From: JBDRGD01 sp043818095
GTDB taxonomy: Bacteria; Chloroflexota; Dehalococcoidia; Dehalococcoidales; RBG-16-60-22
Direction: 5' to 3'
Assembly (NCBI GenBank): GCA_043818095.1
Contig: JBDRGD010000077.1
Coordinates: forward strand, 1 to 33,468
DNA: 33,468 nucleotides
The notes under the pieces are model-generated. The model made no database searches. It was not told the origin of the DNA and saw only the letters and a program-made list of their open reading frames with translations. The translations under genes and the position numbers were made by a program. Below, piece after piece: positions 16,267 through 24,628 of the stretch; position 1 is the stretch's first letter; the number at the start of each line of letters is the position of its first letter.

Positions 16267-16809
16267 TTGCTACGAAAACTGGGTGCCGGCTTTGACCAGG
16301 CATTGAACGTAATGCGCGGTATCGCCGTCGTCTTTGTCATCATCAGCTTTCTCACCGTCTGCATCGACGTCCTGATGAGGCAGGTGCTGGACAGACCGGT
16401 AACCTGGGCGCAGGAAGTCATCGAATACAGCATCCCGCTGCTCGCCTTCTTCGGTGCCGCCTGGGTCCTGAAGGTGGAGGGGCACGTCAGCATTGACCTC
16501 CTCGTGAACCTGTTGAAACCGAGAGGCGGCGTCATCCTCAACGCGATAATGTCTTTCATCGGCACCATCGCCTGCTTTATCGTAACCTGGTACAGCTTAT
16601 TGAGCACCATCGACCACGCGGAGCGGGGGCTCCGCTTCGTGACCACGCTGAAGCCGCTGCAATGGCCTTTCCTTCTTGTCATCCCGCTGGGATTTCTCAT
16701 GCTCTCCATCCAGTTCCTGCGACGGACTTACGGTTTCATGAAGGAGTCACGGGCCACACCGGAAGAAGTCACCAGGACGGAAATCATCGATAATAAAATA
16801 GGATTCTAA
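16267..16809 (+). CDS. TRAP transporter small permease (DctQ family)
   Basis: 180 residues from TTG 16267 with GGGAGG upstream. Four hydrophobic segments at about 17-38, 54-69, 90-116 and 134-155. RQVLDRPVTWAQEVIEYSIPLLAFFGAAWVL is the typical DctQ block (polar Trp-Ala-Glu/Gln turn). It works with DctM as the membrane part of the Na+-coupled importer. The large permease starts 17 nt after its stop. Confidence 0.92.
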   Translation: MLRKLGAGFDQALNVMRGIAVVFVIISFLTVCIDVLMRQVLDRPVTWAQEVIEYSIPLLAFFGAAWVLKVEGHVSIDLLVNLLKPRGGVILNAIMSFIGTIACFIVTWYSLLSTIDHAERGLRFVTTLKPLQWPFLLVIPLGFLMLSIQFLRRTYGFMKESRATPEEVTRTEIIDNKIGF

Positions 16810-16826
16810 ACGATAGGTAAGCACGC

Positions 16827-18140
16827 ATGGAATGGCAGTTAGTCCTGATACTCCTTATCGGCAGCCTGATAGTCCTGCTGGGGACCGGAATCCCGGTGGC
16901 GTTCGCCTTCATCGTGATTAATGTCATCTTCGTCTTCTTCTTCTGGGGCGGCGGCACGGGACTGGAACGCTTTACCCATACGTTATGGGACGGACTGGCA
17001 CGGTTTACCCTGATGCCGGTCACCATGTTCGTCCTCCTGGGCGAGGTACTGTTCCGCACGGGAATGGCGTTCCGCGCCATCGACGTCGTGGACAAGTGGC
17101 TGGGACGGGTCCCCGGGAGGCTGGGACTGGTTACCGTGGCGGCGGCGACCCTGCTGTCCGCGCTGAGCGGCGTCTCCAGCGCCACCGCGGCCACCCTCGG
17201 GGACACCCTGCTGCCGGAGATGGAGAAACGCGGCTACAAGAGGTCCATCAGCATCGGCAGCATCATCGGCAGCGGCGGCCTGGCGATGCTTATCCCGCCG
17301 AGCGGGCTGGCGGTCCTCTGGGCGGCTATCGCCGAGGTCTCCGTCGGCAAGATTCTGATTGCCGGTATTATCCCCGGTCTGCTCATCGCCGCTTTTTACG
17401 CCCTTTACGTTGTCGGCCGTTGCTGGCTGCAACCGTCCATCGCGCCACCCTACTCCCCCACCCCCACCCCCACCAGCATGAAACTCTACAACACGGCGAA
17501 ATACGTGCTGCCCCTGGGACTTATCATCCTGATGGTCACCGGGTTTATCTTTCTCGGTATTTCCACGCCGTCGGAGTCCGCCGCCCTGGGCGTTCTCGGC
17601 AGCCTCATTCTCGCGGCCGCTTACCGGCAGCTTAACTGGGAAATGCTGAAATCGGCGCTTGTCCGGACGGTCAGGATTTCCGTAATGATTCTCATCATCA
17701 TCGCCTCCTCCAAGGCCTTCAGCCAGGTGCTCGCCTTCACCGGCGCCACCCAGGGCATGGTCGACTGGGTAATGGGCATGAACCTGCCGGGTATCTCCCT
17801 CATCATCGTGATGCTGTTTACAGTCCTGTTCCTCGGGATGTTCATGAACGCCCTGCCCATCATGCTGATAACCATCCCTATCTACCTCCCCATCGTCGAG
17901 GTCCTGGGCTATCCCACCATCTGGTTCGGGCTCCTCTTCCTGGTCTGCATCGAGATGTCGCTGACGACGCCGCCCTACGGCTCCATCCTCTTCGTCATGA
18001 AGGGGGTCGCCCCGGCGGGGACTACCTTCGGGGAGATTGTCCGGGCCGGGATTCCCTTCCTCATGTGCGACGCGATGGCGGTAGCGCTGATTATCGCCTT
18101 CCCCCAGATAGCCCTCTGGCTGCCGAACCTGGCACTCTGA
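16827..18140 (+). CDS. TRAP transporter large permease (DctM family)
   Basis: 437 residues, about 11-12 hydrophobic segments. The DctM signature is seen in LSALSGVSSATAATLGDTLLPEMEKRGY and in GSGGLAMLIPPSGLAVLWAAIAEVSVGKILIAGIIPGLL, with LTTPPYGSILFVMKGVAP near the end. It forms the transport channel with the DctQ protein. A small hydrophilic insert SPTPTPTS lies at about residues 211-218, in a loop. Last gene of the TRAP operon; the B12 riboswitch unit starts about 75 nt beyond it. Confidence 0.95.
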   Translation: MEWQLVLILLIGSLIVLLGTGIPVAFAFIVINVIFVFFFWGGGTGLERFTHTLWDGLARFTLMPVTMFVLLGEVLFRTGMAFRAIDVVDKWLGRVPGRLGLVTVAAATLLSALSGVSSATAATLGDTLLPEMEKRGYKRSISIGSIIGSGGLAMLIPPSGLAVLWAAIAEVSVGKILIAGIIPGLLIAAFYALYVVGRCWLQPSIAPPYSPTPTPTSMKLYNTAKYVLPLGLIILMVTGFIFLGISTPSESAALGVLGSLILAAAYRQLNWEMLKSALVRTVRISVMILIIIASSKAFSQVLAFTGATQGMVDWVMGMNLPGISLIIVMLFTVLFLGMFMNALPIMLITIPIYLPIVEVLGYPTIWFGLLFLVCIEMSLTTPPYGSILFVMKGVAPAGTTFGEIVRAGIPFLMCDAMAVALIIAFPQIALWLPNLAL

Positions 18141-18215
18141 CGTCCCCGGACAGCCCCTTTTTCCCGGCGCTGTCTCCCGCTACCGGCACGCCCGAAATTT
18201 CACGGCAGGACGGGC

Positions 18216-18244
18216 TTGTCTTTTACCGATATTTATTGTATAGT
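18216..18244 (+). promoter_or_regulatory. Sigma-70 promoter of the cobalamin operon
   Basis: TTGTCT (18216-18221), a 17-bp spacer and TATAGT (18239-18244). The start near 18251 places the whole riboswitch in the leader. Confidence 0.65.
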
Positions 18245-18254
18245 CGGAAAGTAA

Positions 18255-18390
18255 CTGAATAGGTAACCGGGGGTGCCCGAGCGTGAGCGAGGGCCCAAGT
18301 GGAAAGCAAGCCGGTGTGAGTCCGGTGCGGCCGCGCCACTGTGATTGGCGGTCCAGTCCCGCCATCAGTCAGAACGCCAGCCCCTGAGTA
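18255..18390 (+). ncRNA. Cobalamin (AdoCbl) riboswitch aptamer
   Basis: Conserved pieces occur in order: AAGCAAGCCGGTGTGAGTCC, GCGCCACTGTGAT, and the B12 box AGTCAGAACGCCAGCC at about 18368-18383. The left part carries the paired GGGTGCCCGAGCG...GGGCCC element. It binds a corrinoid and controls the seven downstream corrinoid genes. The 3' expression platform is the pair of terminator hairpins that follows. Confidence 0.92.
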
Positions 18391-18391
18391 A

Positions 18392-18429
18392 CCTACAACG
18401 CTCCGCGGGGGAGATGTAGGATTTTTTAT
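18392..18429 (+). terminator. Riboswitch terminator 1
   Basis: CCTACA (18392-18397) pairs with TGTAGG (18415-18420) around an inner CTCC/GGAG stem, followed by ATTTTTTATT. The left arm overlaps GTAACCTAC just after the aptamer, a likely place for competing pairing when no corrinoid is bound. Confidence 0.8.
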
Positions 18430-18439
18430 TGACTGCATT

Positions 18440-18470
18440 CCCCTCGTCTATCCGCGAGGGGATTTTTATT
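18440..18470 (+). terminator. Riboswitch terminator 2 (tandem)
   Basis: CCCCTCG (18440-18446) pairs with CGAGGGG (18455-18461), 8-nt loop, followed by ATTTTTATT. It comes 20 nt after terminator 1 and still ahead of cobD. Confidence 0.7.
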
Positions 18471-18498
18471 AATCAGACGCAAGGGAGGAACCGGAGAA

Positions 18499-19431
18499 GT
18501 GGAGGTTGGTCTCGTTCTGGTGCTGGCGTTCGTCGCGGACGTGGCGCTGGGCGACCCCCCGGACCGGCTGCACCCGGTGGCCGGCATGGGAAGGGTCATC
18601 GCTTTCCTGGAAAAGGGTGGCATGCGGGGCTCGCCGCGGTGGCAGTTTTTTTACGGGGCGGGCATAGTGCTGGTCACGGTGGCACTCTTTGCCGTACCCA
18701 CTTTTTACCTGCTGGCTTACCTGCGCGGGGAAAGCATGGTGATATATGTTATCGTGGCGGCGGTCCTGCTGAAAATGAGTTTCGCGGCGCGGGGACTCTG
18801 GCGGGCGGCGGAACGCGTCCGGCGGCTGCTCCTTGAAGAGCGCCGGGCGGAGGTACCCGGGGAACTGCGCGCGCTGGTCAGCCGGGACACGGCCGCCCTG
18901 CCGGACCACCTGATGGTCTCCGCGGCGGTGGAATCGGTGGCGGAGGGGCTTTGCGACAGCATCGTCGCGCCGCTTGGCTACTTCCTGCTGGGCGGCGTGC
19001 CCGCCGCTATCGGCTACCGGGCGGTCAACACGATGGACGCCATGATTGGCTATCACGGAAAATACGAGTATCTGGGGAAAGCGGCCAGCCGGCTGGACGA
19101 CGTCCTGAACTTTATCCCGGCAAGGCTGGCGGCACTACTGCTGGTCATCGCCGCGTTCCTGGCGGGGGCCGACGGTAAAGCGGCCTGGCGGACGGCTTTC
19201 CGGGAGCATTCCCGAACGGAGAGCCCGAATGCGGGCTGGCCGATGGCGGCGATGGCGGGCGCCCTCGGCGTCCAACTGGAGAAGGCGGGGCACTACCGGC
19301 TGGGCATCCCCGGAAAGGCGCTGGAGCCGGCGACGATTACGGATGCCGTCCGCCTGATGAGGGTGGCGGCGCTTCTCTGGGGAGCGGGCTGCCTGGCGAT
19401 AGGAGGGATTTATTTTGCGGTTACGACCTGA
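18499..19431 (+). CDS. cobD: Adenosylcobinamide-phosphate synthase (CobD/CbiB)
   Basis: 310 residues from GTG 18499. An integral membrane enzyme that attaches aminopropanol phosphate (or aminopropanol) to cobyric acid. The N-terminal AFVADVALGDPPDRLHPVAGMGRVI is the family signature. YRAVNTMDAMIGYHGKYEYLGKAASRLDDVLNFIPARL (residues about 172-210) and ESPNAGWPMAAMAGALGVQLEK further on are also diagnostic. First gene after the riboswitch. The gene overlaps the next one by 17 nt, indicating coupled translation. Confidence 0.95.
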   Translation: MEVGLVLVLAFVADVALGDPPDRLHPVAGMGRVIAFLEKGGMRGSPRWQFFYGAGIVLVTVALFAVPTFYLLAYLRGESMVIYVIVAAVLLKMSFAARGLWRAAERVRRLLLEERRAEVPGELRALVSRDTAALPDHLMVSAAVESVAEGLCDSIVAPLGYFLLGGVPAAIGYRAVNTMDAMIGYHGKYEYLGKAASRLDDVLNFIPARLAALLLVIAAFLAGADGKAAWRTAFREHSRTESPNAGWPMAAMAGALGVQLEKAGHYRLGIPGKALEPATITDAVRLMRVAALLWGAGCLAIGGIYFAVTT

Positions 19432-20503
19432 GCCGGAAATCATGGGGCTGGCGCCGGGGACCCACGGCGGCATCAATCCCGCGGAGCTGAAAGCGGCAGG
19501 CGTCCGTCCGGAAGACGTGCTCGACTTCAGCGTTTCCTCCAATCCCTACATGCCGCCGCCGGGGATAAGGCGCGTGCTGGCCGCGGCGGACATCTCCCGC
19601 TACCCGGATTCCCTTGTGGGGGCGCTGCGGGAGCGCCTCGCCGGGATGCTGGCGGTCTCCCCGGAGAGCATCATCGTCGGCAGCGGCACCACGGAGATTA
19701 TCCGGCTCATCGCGCAGGCGTATTTCCGCCAGGGGCAGCGGGCGCTGCTGCTGGCGCCGACCTACGGCGAGTACGACATTGCCTGCCGCATCGCCGGGGT
19801 GCAGTTAACAGAGCACCGGCTGCGCGCGGAGAACGATTTCCGGCTCCTGCCGGAAGAAGCAGCCGAACTTATACCCCGGTACCGTCCGGAAGTAATGTTC
19901 CTCTGCAATCCCAACAACCCCACCGGGCAGTATCTCGGGCGGGAAAAGGTGGAGGCGCTGCTGGCGGGGCTGGGAGACGGGCTGCTGGTCCTGGACGAGG
20001 CCTATATCGCCTTTGTTGAAGACGCCTGGAACTCCCTGGACCTGGCCGCCCGGGGGAACGTCATCATCCTGCGTTCGATGACCAAGGACTGGGGGATGTG
20101 CGGTCTCCGCCTGGGTTACGCCGTCGCCACCCCACCCGTCATCGATGTCCTGCGCCGGGTCTGCCCTCCCTGGAACGTCAATATCGCGGCGCAGGAGGCA
20201 GGGGCCGCCGCGCTGGCGTGGACGGACTACCTGACGGCCAGCCTCCGCAAGGTCCGCCGGGGACGGGACTACCTCGTTCGGGAGCTGACACGAATGGGCT
20301 ACCGGGTGCTGCCGACGGAGGCAAACTACTTCCTGGTGGAGGTGGGGGATGCGGCGGCTTTCCGGGCAAAGCTGCTGCCGCAGGGTATCCTGGTGCGCGA
20401 TTGCACCTCCTTCGGGCTGCCGGAGTACGTACGCCTGGCGCCGCGCACGCTGCCGGAGTGCCGCAGGCTGGTGCACACGGTAGCAGCGCTGAGCCACGGG
20501 TGA
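19415..20503 (+). CDS. cobC: Threonine-phosphate decarboxylase (CobC-like, class I aminotransferase fold)
   Basis: 362 residues from TTG 19415, with AGGAGG 9 nt upstream inside cobD. A PLP enzyme of the HisC/CobD(Salmonella) group. THGGINPAELKAAG at the start, DFSVSSNPY, FLCNPNNPTGQYL and LVLDEAYIAF are typical, and the PLP lysine is in LRSMTKDWGMCGLRLGYA (residues about 209-226). In this operon it most likely makes (R)-1-amino-2-propanol phosphate from L-threonine phosphate for the B12 lower loop. A histidinol-phosphate aminotransferase is the alternative, disfavoured by context. The symbol follows the Pseudomonas naming. Confidence 0.88.
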   Translation: MRLRPEPEIMGLAPGTHGGINPAELKAAGVRPEDVLDFSVSSNPYMPPPGIRRVLAAADISRYPDSLVGALRERLAGMLAVSPESIIVGSGTTEIIRLIAQAYFRQGQRALLLAPTYGEYDIACRIAGVQLTEHRLRAENDFRLLPEEAAELIPRYRPEVMFLCNPNNPTGQYLGREKVEALLAGLGDGLLVLDEAYIAFVEDAWNSLDLAARGNVIILRSMTKDWGMCGLRLGYAVATPPVIDVLRRVCPPWNVNIAAQEAGAAALAWTDYLTASLRKVRRGRDYLVRELTRMGYRVLPTEANYFLVEVGDAAAFRAKLLPQGILVRDCTSFGLPEYVRLAPRTLPECRRLVHTVAALSHG

Positions 20504-20505
20504 GT

Positions 20506-20534
20506 TTGTCCGGGAAAAGAGTTACAATTAGACT
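20506..20534 (+). promoter_or_regulatory. Possible internal promoter before the Fe-S protein gene
   Basis: TTGTCC (20506-20511), a 17-bp spacer and TAGACT (20529-20534), in the 56-nt gap after the aminotransferase. If used, genes from 20560 on could escape riboswitch control. Confidence 0.35.
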
Positions 20535-20559
20535 ATAGAAAGTATCCGGGAGGTATCCA

Positions 20560-21267
20560 ATGAGCATTAAAACCGCCCTTGCCGAAGCAACCCGCCGCCT
20601 CGAAGAGGTGTTTCAGAAACTGGACGTGGAGGCCATCGGCGTCGTCAACCTGGAGGACGACCCCGGTTCCCGGCTGGCGGAGACCGCGCAGCAGCTTTTG
20701 CCGGGGACGAACGCCGTGGTGGTCTTCGGCATGGAGGTCTATCCAGAGGTCCTGGACCTCTCCCGCGCCGACCGGACCGCGGGGGCGGCTTCCCTCAACG
20801 ATTTGCTCGTCCGCCATAACGAATACCTGAGCGGACGCCTGAACAAGGCGGCCTATGACGTCGCCCGGGCATCGCGGAGCGCGGGCTACAAAGCTCTGCC
20901 ATTGCCGTCGGCAGGCTGCCCCACGGACACCCGGTTCCTCCAGGCGGTGTTCTCCTACAAGCATGCCGCCGTGGCCGCCGGGATGGGCTACCTGGGCCGG
21001 AGCTCCCTGCTCATCACCCCGGAATACGGTTCCCGGGTGCGCCTCTCCTGCTGCCTTACTGAGGTCCCCCTGGAGACGACGGCGTCAAAAACGTTCAGCG
21101 AGATGTGCTCCGGCTGTGATATCTGCCTGAGCAACTGCCCTTCCGGGGCGCTGACCGGTGCGGCGGAAGATGAGCCGTATGCCATCAACAAGTTCGCCTG
21201 CGGCGCTTTCCGCACGAACGCCGGCGGCTGTTCCGAGTGCGTGCGGCTCTGCCCCGCGGGACAATAA
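20560..21267 (+). CDS. QueG-like double [4Fe-4S] protein in the cobalamin operon
   Basis: 235 residues from ATG 20560 with GGGAGGT upstream. The C-terminus carries two ferredoxin-type sites: Cys183-x2-Cys186-x2-Cys189-x3-Cys193-Pro, then Cys214-x9-Cys224-x2-Cys227-x3-Cys231-Pro. This arrangement is that of epoxyqueuosine reductase and reductive dehalogenases (COG1600). GMGYLGRSSLLITPEYGSRVRLSC (residues about 141-164) is the QueG-like block before them. It is much shorter than QueG and lacks the C-terminal HEAT-like region. Its place between cobC and cobT suggests a corrinoid-binding or corrinoid-reducing role rather than tRNA modification. Function not established. Confidence 0.75.
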   Translation: MSIKTALAEATRRLEEVFQKLDVEAIGVVNLEDDPGSRLAETAQQLLPGTNAVVVFGMEVYPEVLDLSRADRTAGAASLNDLLVRHNEYLSGRLNKAAYDVARASRSAGYKALPLPSAGCPTDTRFLQAVFSYKHAAVAAGMGYLGRSSLLITPEYGSRVRLSCCLTEVPLETTASKTFSEMCSGCDICLSNCPSGALTGAAEDEPYAINKFACGAFRTNAGGCSECVRLCPAGQ

Positions 21268-21292
21268 AAATCGAAAATAATAAAGGGTGCTG

Positions 21293-22357
21293 ATGACCGG
21301 ACTCGCGAAAACGATTGCCTCGATTGCTCCCCTGGACACGGAGGCGGCGGCCGCCGCACGGACGCGCCAGGACAACCTGACCAAGCCGCCGGGAAGCCTG
21401 GGCAGACTGGAAGAACTGTCGATACAGCTGGCAGGGATTCAGGGCCGGGCGATTCCGCAAATCAAGCACAAGGCTGTCATCGTCATGGCGGGGGACCACG
21501 GAGTGGTGGCGGAAAAAGTGGGCAACTGGCCCCAGGAGATTACCGCCCAGATGGTCGCCAATTTACTGGCGGGAGGCGCCTGGATAAACGTGCTCTCGCG
21601 CCAGGCGGGCGCGCGGGTGGTGGTGGTGGATATGGGGGTCGCCGCCGACCTGCCGGCGGGCAAGGGGCTCGTGGCGCGGAAAGTGGCCCGCGGCACCGGG
21701 AACATCCGGCGTGGTCCGGCGATGACCCCGGCGCAGGCGCAGCAGGTCGTGGAAACCGGCATCGAGGTCATCAACGCGGAGGCAGCATCGGGACTCGACA
21801 TCGTGGGCACCGGGGACATGGGCATCGGCAATACCACCCCCAGCAGCGCCATCTGCGCGGTGCTAACGGACAGCAGCGTCCGGGAGGTCACCGGGAGGGG
21901 CACCGGGCTCACCGACGAGCAGCTCGCGCACAAGGTCGCCGTCATCGAGGAAGCCCTGAAACAGAACCACCCCGACCCCGCGCGCCCCCTGGAGGTGCTG
22001 GCGGGCGTGGGCGGCTTTGAAATCGGCGGGCTGACCGGGGTCATTCTCGGCGCGGCGGCGCGCCGCATCCCGGTGATGATTGACGGGTTCATTTCCGGGG
22101 CGGCGGCGCTCGTCGCGGCGGCCCTGGCGCCCGCGGTCAGGGACTACCTCATCGCGGCGCACCTCTCCGCGGAGCCGGGCCACCAGATAATGCTGCGGCA
22201 CCTCGGCCTGAAACCCCTGTTAACGCTGGAGATGCGCCTCGGCGAGGGCACCGGCGCCGCCCTGGGCATCATGCTGGCGGAAGCCTCCGCCCGGGTGCTG
22301 GCAGAGATGGCGACCTTCGCGGAAGCCGGAGTCTCGGAGAAGGAGGAAAGCGCATGA
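21293..22357 (+). CDS. cobT: Nicotinate-nucleotide--dimethylbenzimidazole phosphoribosyltransferase
   Basis: 354 residues from ATG 21293, with AAGGG 5 nt upstream; the in-frame GTG at 21287 lies within that site. CobT activates the lower-ligand base to its alpha-ribotide. RTRQDNLTKPPGSLGRLEELS, IVMAGDHGVVAEKVGNWPQEIT, GTGDMGIGNTTPSSAI and the C-terminal MRLGEGTGAALGI with the catalytic Glu are all present. The stop overlaps the cobS ATG (ATGA). No genes for making 5,6-dimethylbenzimidazole are in the window, so the base may be imported or made elsewhere. Confidence 0.96.
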   Translation: MTGLAKTIASIAPLDTEAAAAARTRQDNLTKPPGSLGRLEELSIQLAGIQGRAIPQIKHKAVIVMAGDHGVVAEKVGNWPQEITAQMVANLLAGGAWINVLSRQAGARVVVVDMGVAADLPAGKGLVARKVARGTGNIRRGPAMTPAQAQQVVETGIEVINAEAASGLDIVGTGDMGIGNTTPSSAICAVLTDSSVREVTGRGTGLTDEQLAHKVAVIEEALKQNHPDPARPLEVLAGVGGFEIGGLTGVILGAAARRIPVMIDGFISGAAALVAAALAPAVRDYLIAAHLSAEPGHQIMLRHLGLKPLLTLEMRLGEGTGAALGIMLAEASARVLAEMATFAEAGVSEKEESA

Positions 22358-23109
22358 GCTTCCTGGCGGCGGTGCATCTCCTGACCAGTATTCCCCTGCC
22401 GTGGTGGCGGGGACCGGGCGAGCGTGAAATGGCGCGCTCCGCCCCCTATTTTCCCCTGGTCGGACTGCTGATAGGGCTGGTGCTGGCGGGGCTGAACTGG
22501 CTGCTTCGCATCATCTTCCCGCCGGCGGTCACCGGGGCACTCATCGTGGTCGCCATGGTGCTGGTCAGCGGGGGGATGCACCTGGACGGCCTGGCGGATA
22601 CCACGGACGGCATCGCCGGACACCGGGAGCCCGCAGAACGGCTGCGCGTGATGCAGGACAGCCGCGTGGGCGCCTTCGGGGTAATGGGCGTCGTGCTGGC
22701 GCTGCTGGTAAAGTACGTCGCCCTGACGGCGGTGCCGTCGGCGCTGCTGATGGTTACCCTGCTTTTCCTGCCGGTGGTCAGCCGCTGGGCGATGGTCTGC
22801 GCCATTTTTCAGTTCCCTTCCGCCCGCGCCACCGGGATGGGGAGAGTGCTCAAGGACGGCACCCGCTGGGGCGGCTTTACCGTGGCCACGGCGCTGACGC
22901 TGGTCCTGGCGCTGGTCTTCATACCGCTCTTCGGGTTGACCGGGCTGGTGGCGGTCCTGGGGGTGTGGCTGGTAGCCACCACAATGGGGGCTTACCTGAA
23001 AAGTAAGCTGGGCGGGCTCACCGGGGATACCTACGGCGCCGTCAGCGAAACGGCGGAGCTGACCGTGCTCCTGCTGGTGCTGCTGATGGTCCGGCTGGGG
23101 CTGGCTTAA
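22354..23109 (+). CDS. cobS: Adenosylcobinamide-GDP ribazoletransferase (cobalamin synthase)
   Basis: 251 residues, hydrophobic with six or more membrane segments. It joins adenosylcobinamide-GDP to the alpha-ribotide made by CobT, at the cytoplasmic membrane. FLAAVHLLTSIPLP at the N-terminus and GGMHLDGLADTTDGIAGHREPAERLRVMQDSRVGAFG (residues about 69-110) are the diagnostic blocks, including the acidic DxxADTxD cluster. Overlaps cobT by 4 nt; cobQ follows after 10 nt. Confidence 0.96.
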   Translation: MSFLAAVHLLTSIPLPWWRGPGEREMARSAPYFPLVGLLIGLVLAGLNWLLRIIFPPAVTGALIVVAMVLVSGGMHLDGLADTTDGIAGHREPAERLRVMQDSRVGAFGVMGVVLALLVKYVALTAVPSALLMVTLLFLPVVSRWAMVCAIFQFPSARATGMGRVLKDGTRWGGFTVATALTLVLALVFIPLFGLTGLVAVLGVWLVATTMGAYLKSKLGGLTGDTYGAVSETAELTVLLLVLLMVRLGLA

Positions 23110-23119
23110 AGAAGATATT

Positions 23120-24628
23120 ATGCATCCGGCAAAGACACTGATGGTCCAGGGAACGTCCTCTTCCGCGGGGAAGAGCATCCTGGTGACGGCGCTCTGCCGC
23201 ATCTTCCGGCAGGACGGCTACCGCGTGGCGCCCTTTAAGGCGCAGAACATGGCCCTGAACTCCTTCGTGACCGCCGGAGGTGGGGAGATGGGGCGCGCCC
23301 AGGTGGTGCAGGCGGAGGCGGCGGGGATTGCCCCGGCGGTGGAGATGAACCCGGTCCTCCTCAAGCCCACCGCGGACGACGGCTCCCAGGTCATTGTGCT
23401 GGGGAAAGTGGTCCGCAACATCCGCGCCCGTGATTACTACCGCTACGCGCCCTCCCTGCTGGAGACCATCAGCGCCTCGCTGGAAAGCCTCCGCCGGGAA
23501 TACGACGTCGTCGTTATCGAAGGCGCGGGCAGCCCCGCGGAAATCAACCTGAAGGAACGGGAAATCGTCAACATGCGCATCGCCCGGCTGGCGGCGGCGC
23601 CGGTGCTGCTGGTGGGGGACATCGACCGGGGAGGGGTCTTCGCCTCACTGGTGGGCACGCTGGCGCTGCTGGACGACATCGAGCGGGACCACGTGAAAGG
23701 ACTGGTCATCAACAAGTTCCGCGGAGACCTCTCCCTGCTCAAACCCGGCCTCGATTTTCTCGAGGAACGCACCGGCAAGCCGGTGCTGGGGGTGGTGCCC
23801 TATTTCCGGGACATCCGCGTCGCCCAGGAGGACTCCGTTTACCTGGACGAAAGAGAAAACCCGGGCGCCGGCGACCTGGATATCGCCGTTATCCGGCTGC
23901 CCCGCATTTCCAATTACGACGATTTCGACCCCCTGGAAGAGGAAGGCTGCCGGGTGCGCTATGTCCGGCGGCGGGAGGAACTGGGCGAGCCCCACCTGAT
24001 TATCCTCCCCGGAACGAAGAGCACCGTGCCGGACCTCGGCTACCTCCGGGAGCGCGGTCTGGCGGAGGAAATCGTCCGGCGGGCAGAGGCGGGCACGCCG
24101 CTGGTGGGCATCTGCGGCGGCTACCAGATGCTGGGCAGGACGATTATCGACGAGGAGCTGGTGGAAGCAAACGTGACGGAAAGTCCGGGGCTGGGCCTGC
24201 TGGACGTGGTCACCCGCTTCGCCCCGGAGAAGTCCACCCGGCAGGTGCGGGGGCGCGTCCTCTGCGGGCAGGGGCTTTTTTCCGGAGTGACCGGCGCGGA
24301 AGTAACCGGCTACGAAATCCACATGGGGCAGACCGGCGCCGGGGAAGGCGGCGCCGCTTTCGAGATTACGGCGTCCCCACCCTACGCGGAAGGCACGGTG
24401 AACCCCGCGGGGACTATCCTGGGGACCTATCTCCACGGCCTGTTTCACAACGACGACTTTCGCCGCGGCTTCCTGGACGCCCTGCGGCGCTACTGGAAAC
24501 TGCCGGAGACGCCCCGGGGACCGGCTTTCAACCGGGACGCGCAGTACGACAGGCTCGCGGAAATCGTGCGGGGCAGCCTGGACATGCCGCGGGTCTATGC
24601 GATTCTGGAGGCTGGGATTGGCGGTTAA
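23120..24628 (+). CDS. cobQ: Cobyric acid synthase (glutamine-hydrolysing)
   Basis: 502 residues. It amidates adenosylcobyrinate a,c-diamide at four side chains using glutamine and ATP. The N-terminal P-loop-like MVQGTSSSAGKSILVTALCRIF and FKAQNMALNS bind nucleotide and substrate. The C-terminal glutaminase half has LVGICGGYQMLG with the nucleophilic Cys, GYEIHMGQTG and TYLHGLFHND. It acts one stage earlier than CobD, CobU and CobS, so the operon can start from cobyrinate diamide, not only from cobinamide. Its end overlaps the cobU start. Confidence 0.96.
   Translation: MHPAKTLMVQGTSSSAGKSILVTALCRIFRQDGYRVAPFKAQNMALNSFVTAGGGEMGRAQVVQAEAAGIAPAVEMNPVLLKPTADDGSQVIVLGKVVRNIRARDYYRYAPSLLETISASLESLRREYDVVVIEGAGSPAEINLKEREIVNMRIARLAAAPVLLVGDIDRGGVFASLVGTLALLDDIERDHVKGLVINKFRGDLSLLKPGLDFLEERTGKPVLGVVPYFRDIRVAQEDSVYLDERENPGAGDLDIAVIRLPRISNYDDFDPLEEEGCRVRYVRRREELGEPHLIILPGTKSTVPDLGYLRERGLAEEIVRRAEAGTPLVGICGGYQMLGRTIIDEELVEANVTESPGLGLLDVVTRFAPEKSTRQVRGRVLCGQGLFSGVTGAEVTGYEIHMGQTGAGEGGAAFEITASPPYAEGTVNPAGTILGTYLHGLFHNDDFRRGFLDALRRYWKLPETPRGPAFNRDAQYDRLAEIVRGSLDMPRVYAILEAGIGG

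Noticed and set aside
18499..18499. TPP riboswitch near thiamine-type genes (about 7995-8017)
   Set aside because: The gap before the ThiD2-like gene is only 23 nt and has no TPP-aptamer motifs; the only clear riboswitch in the window is the cobalamin one.
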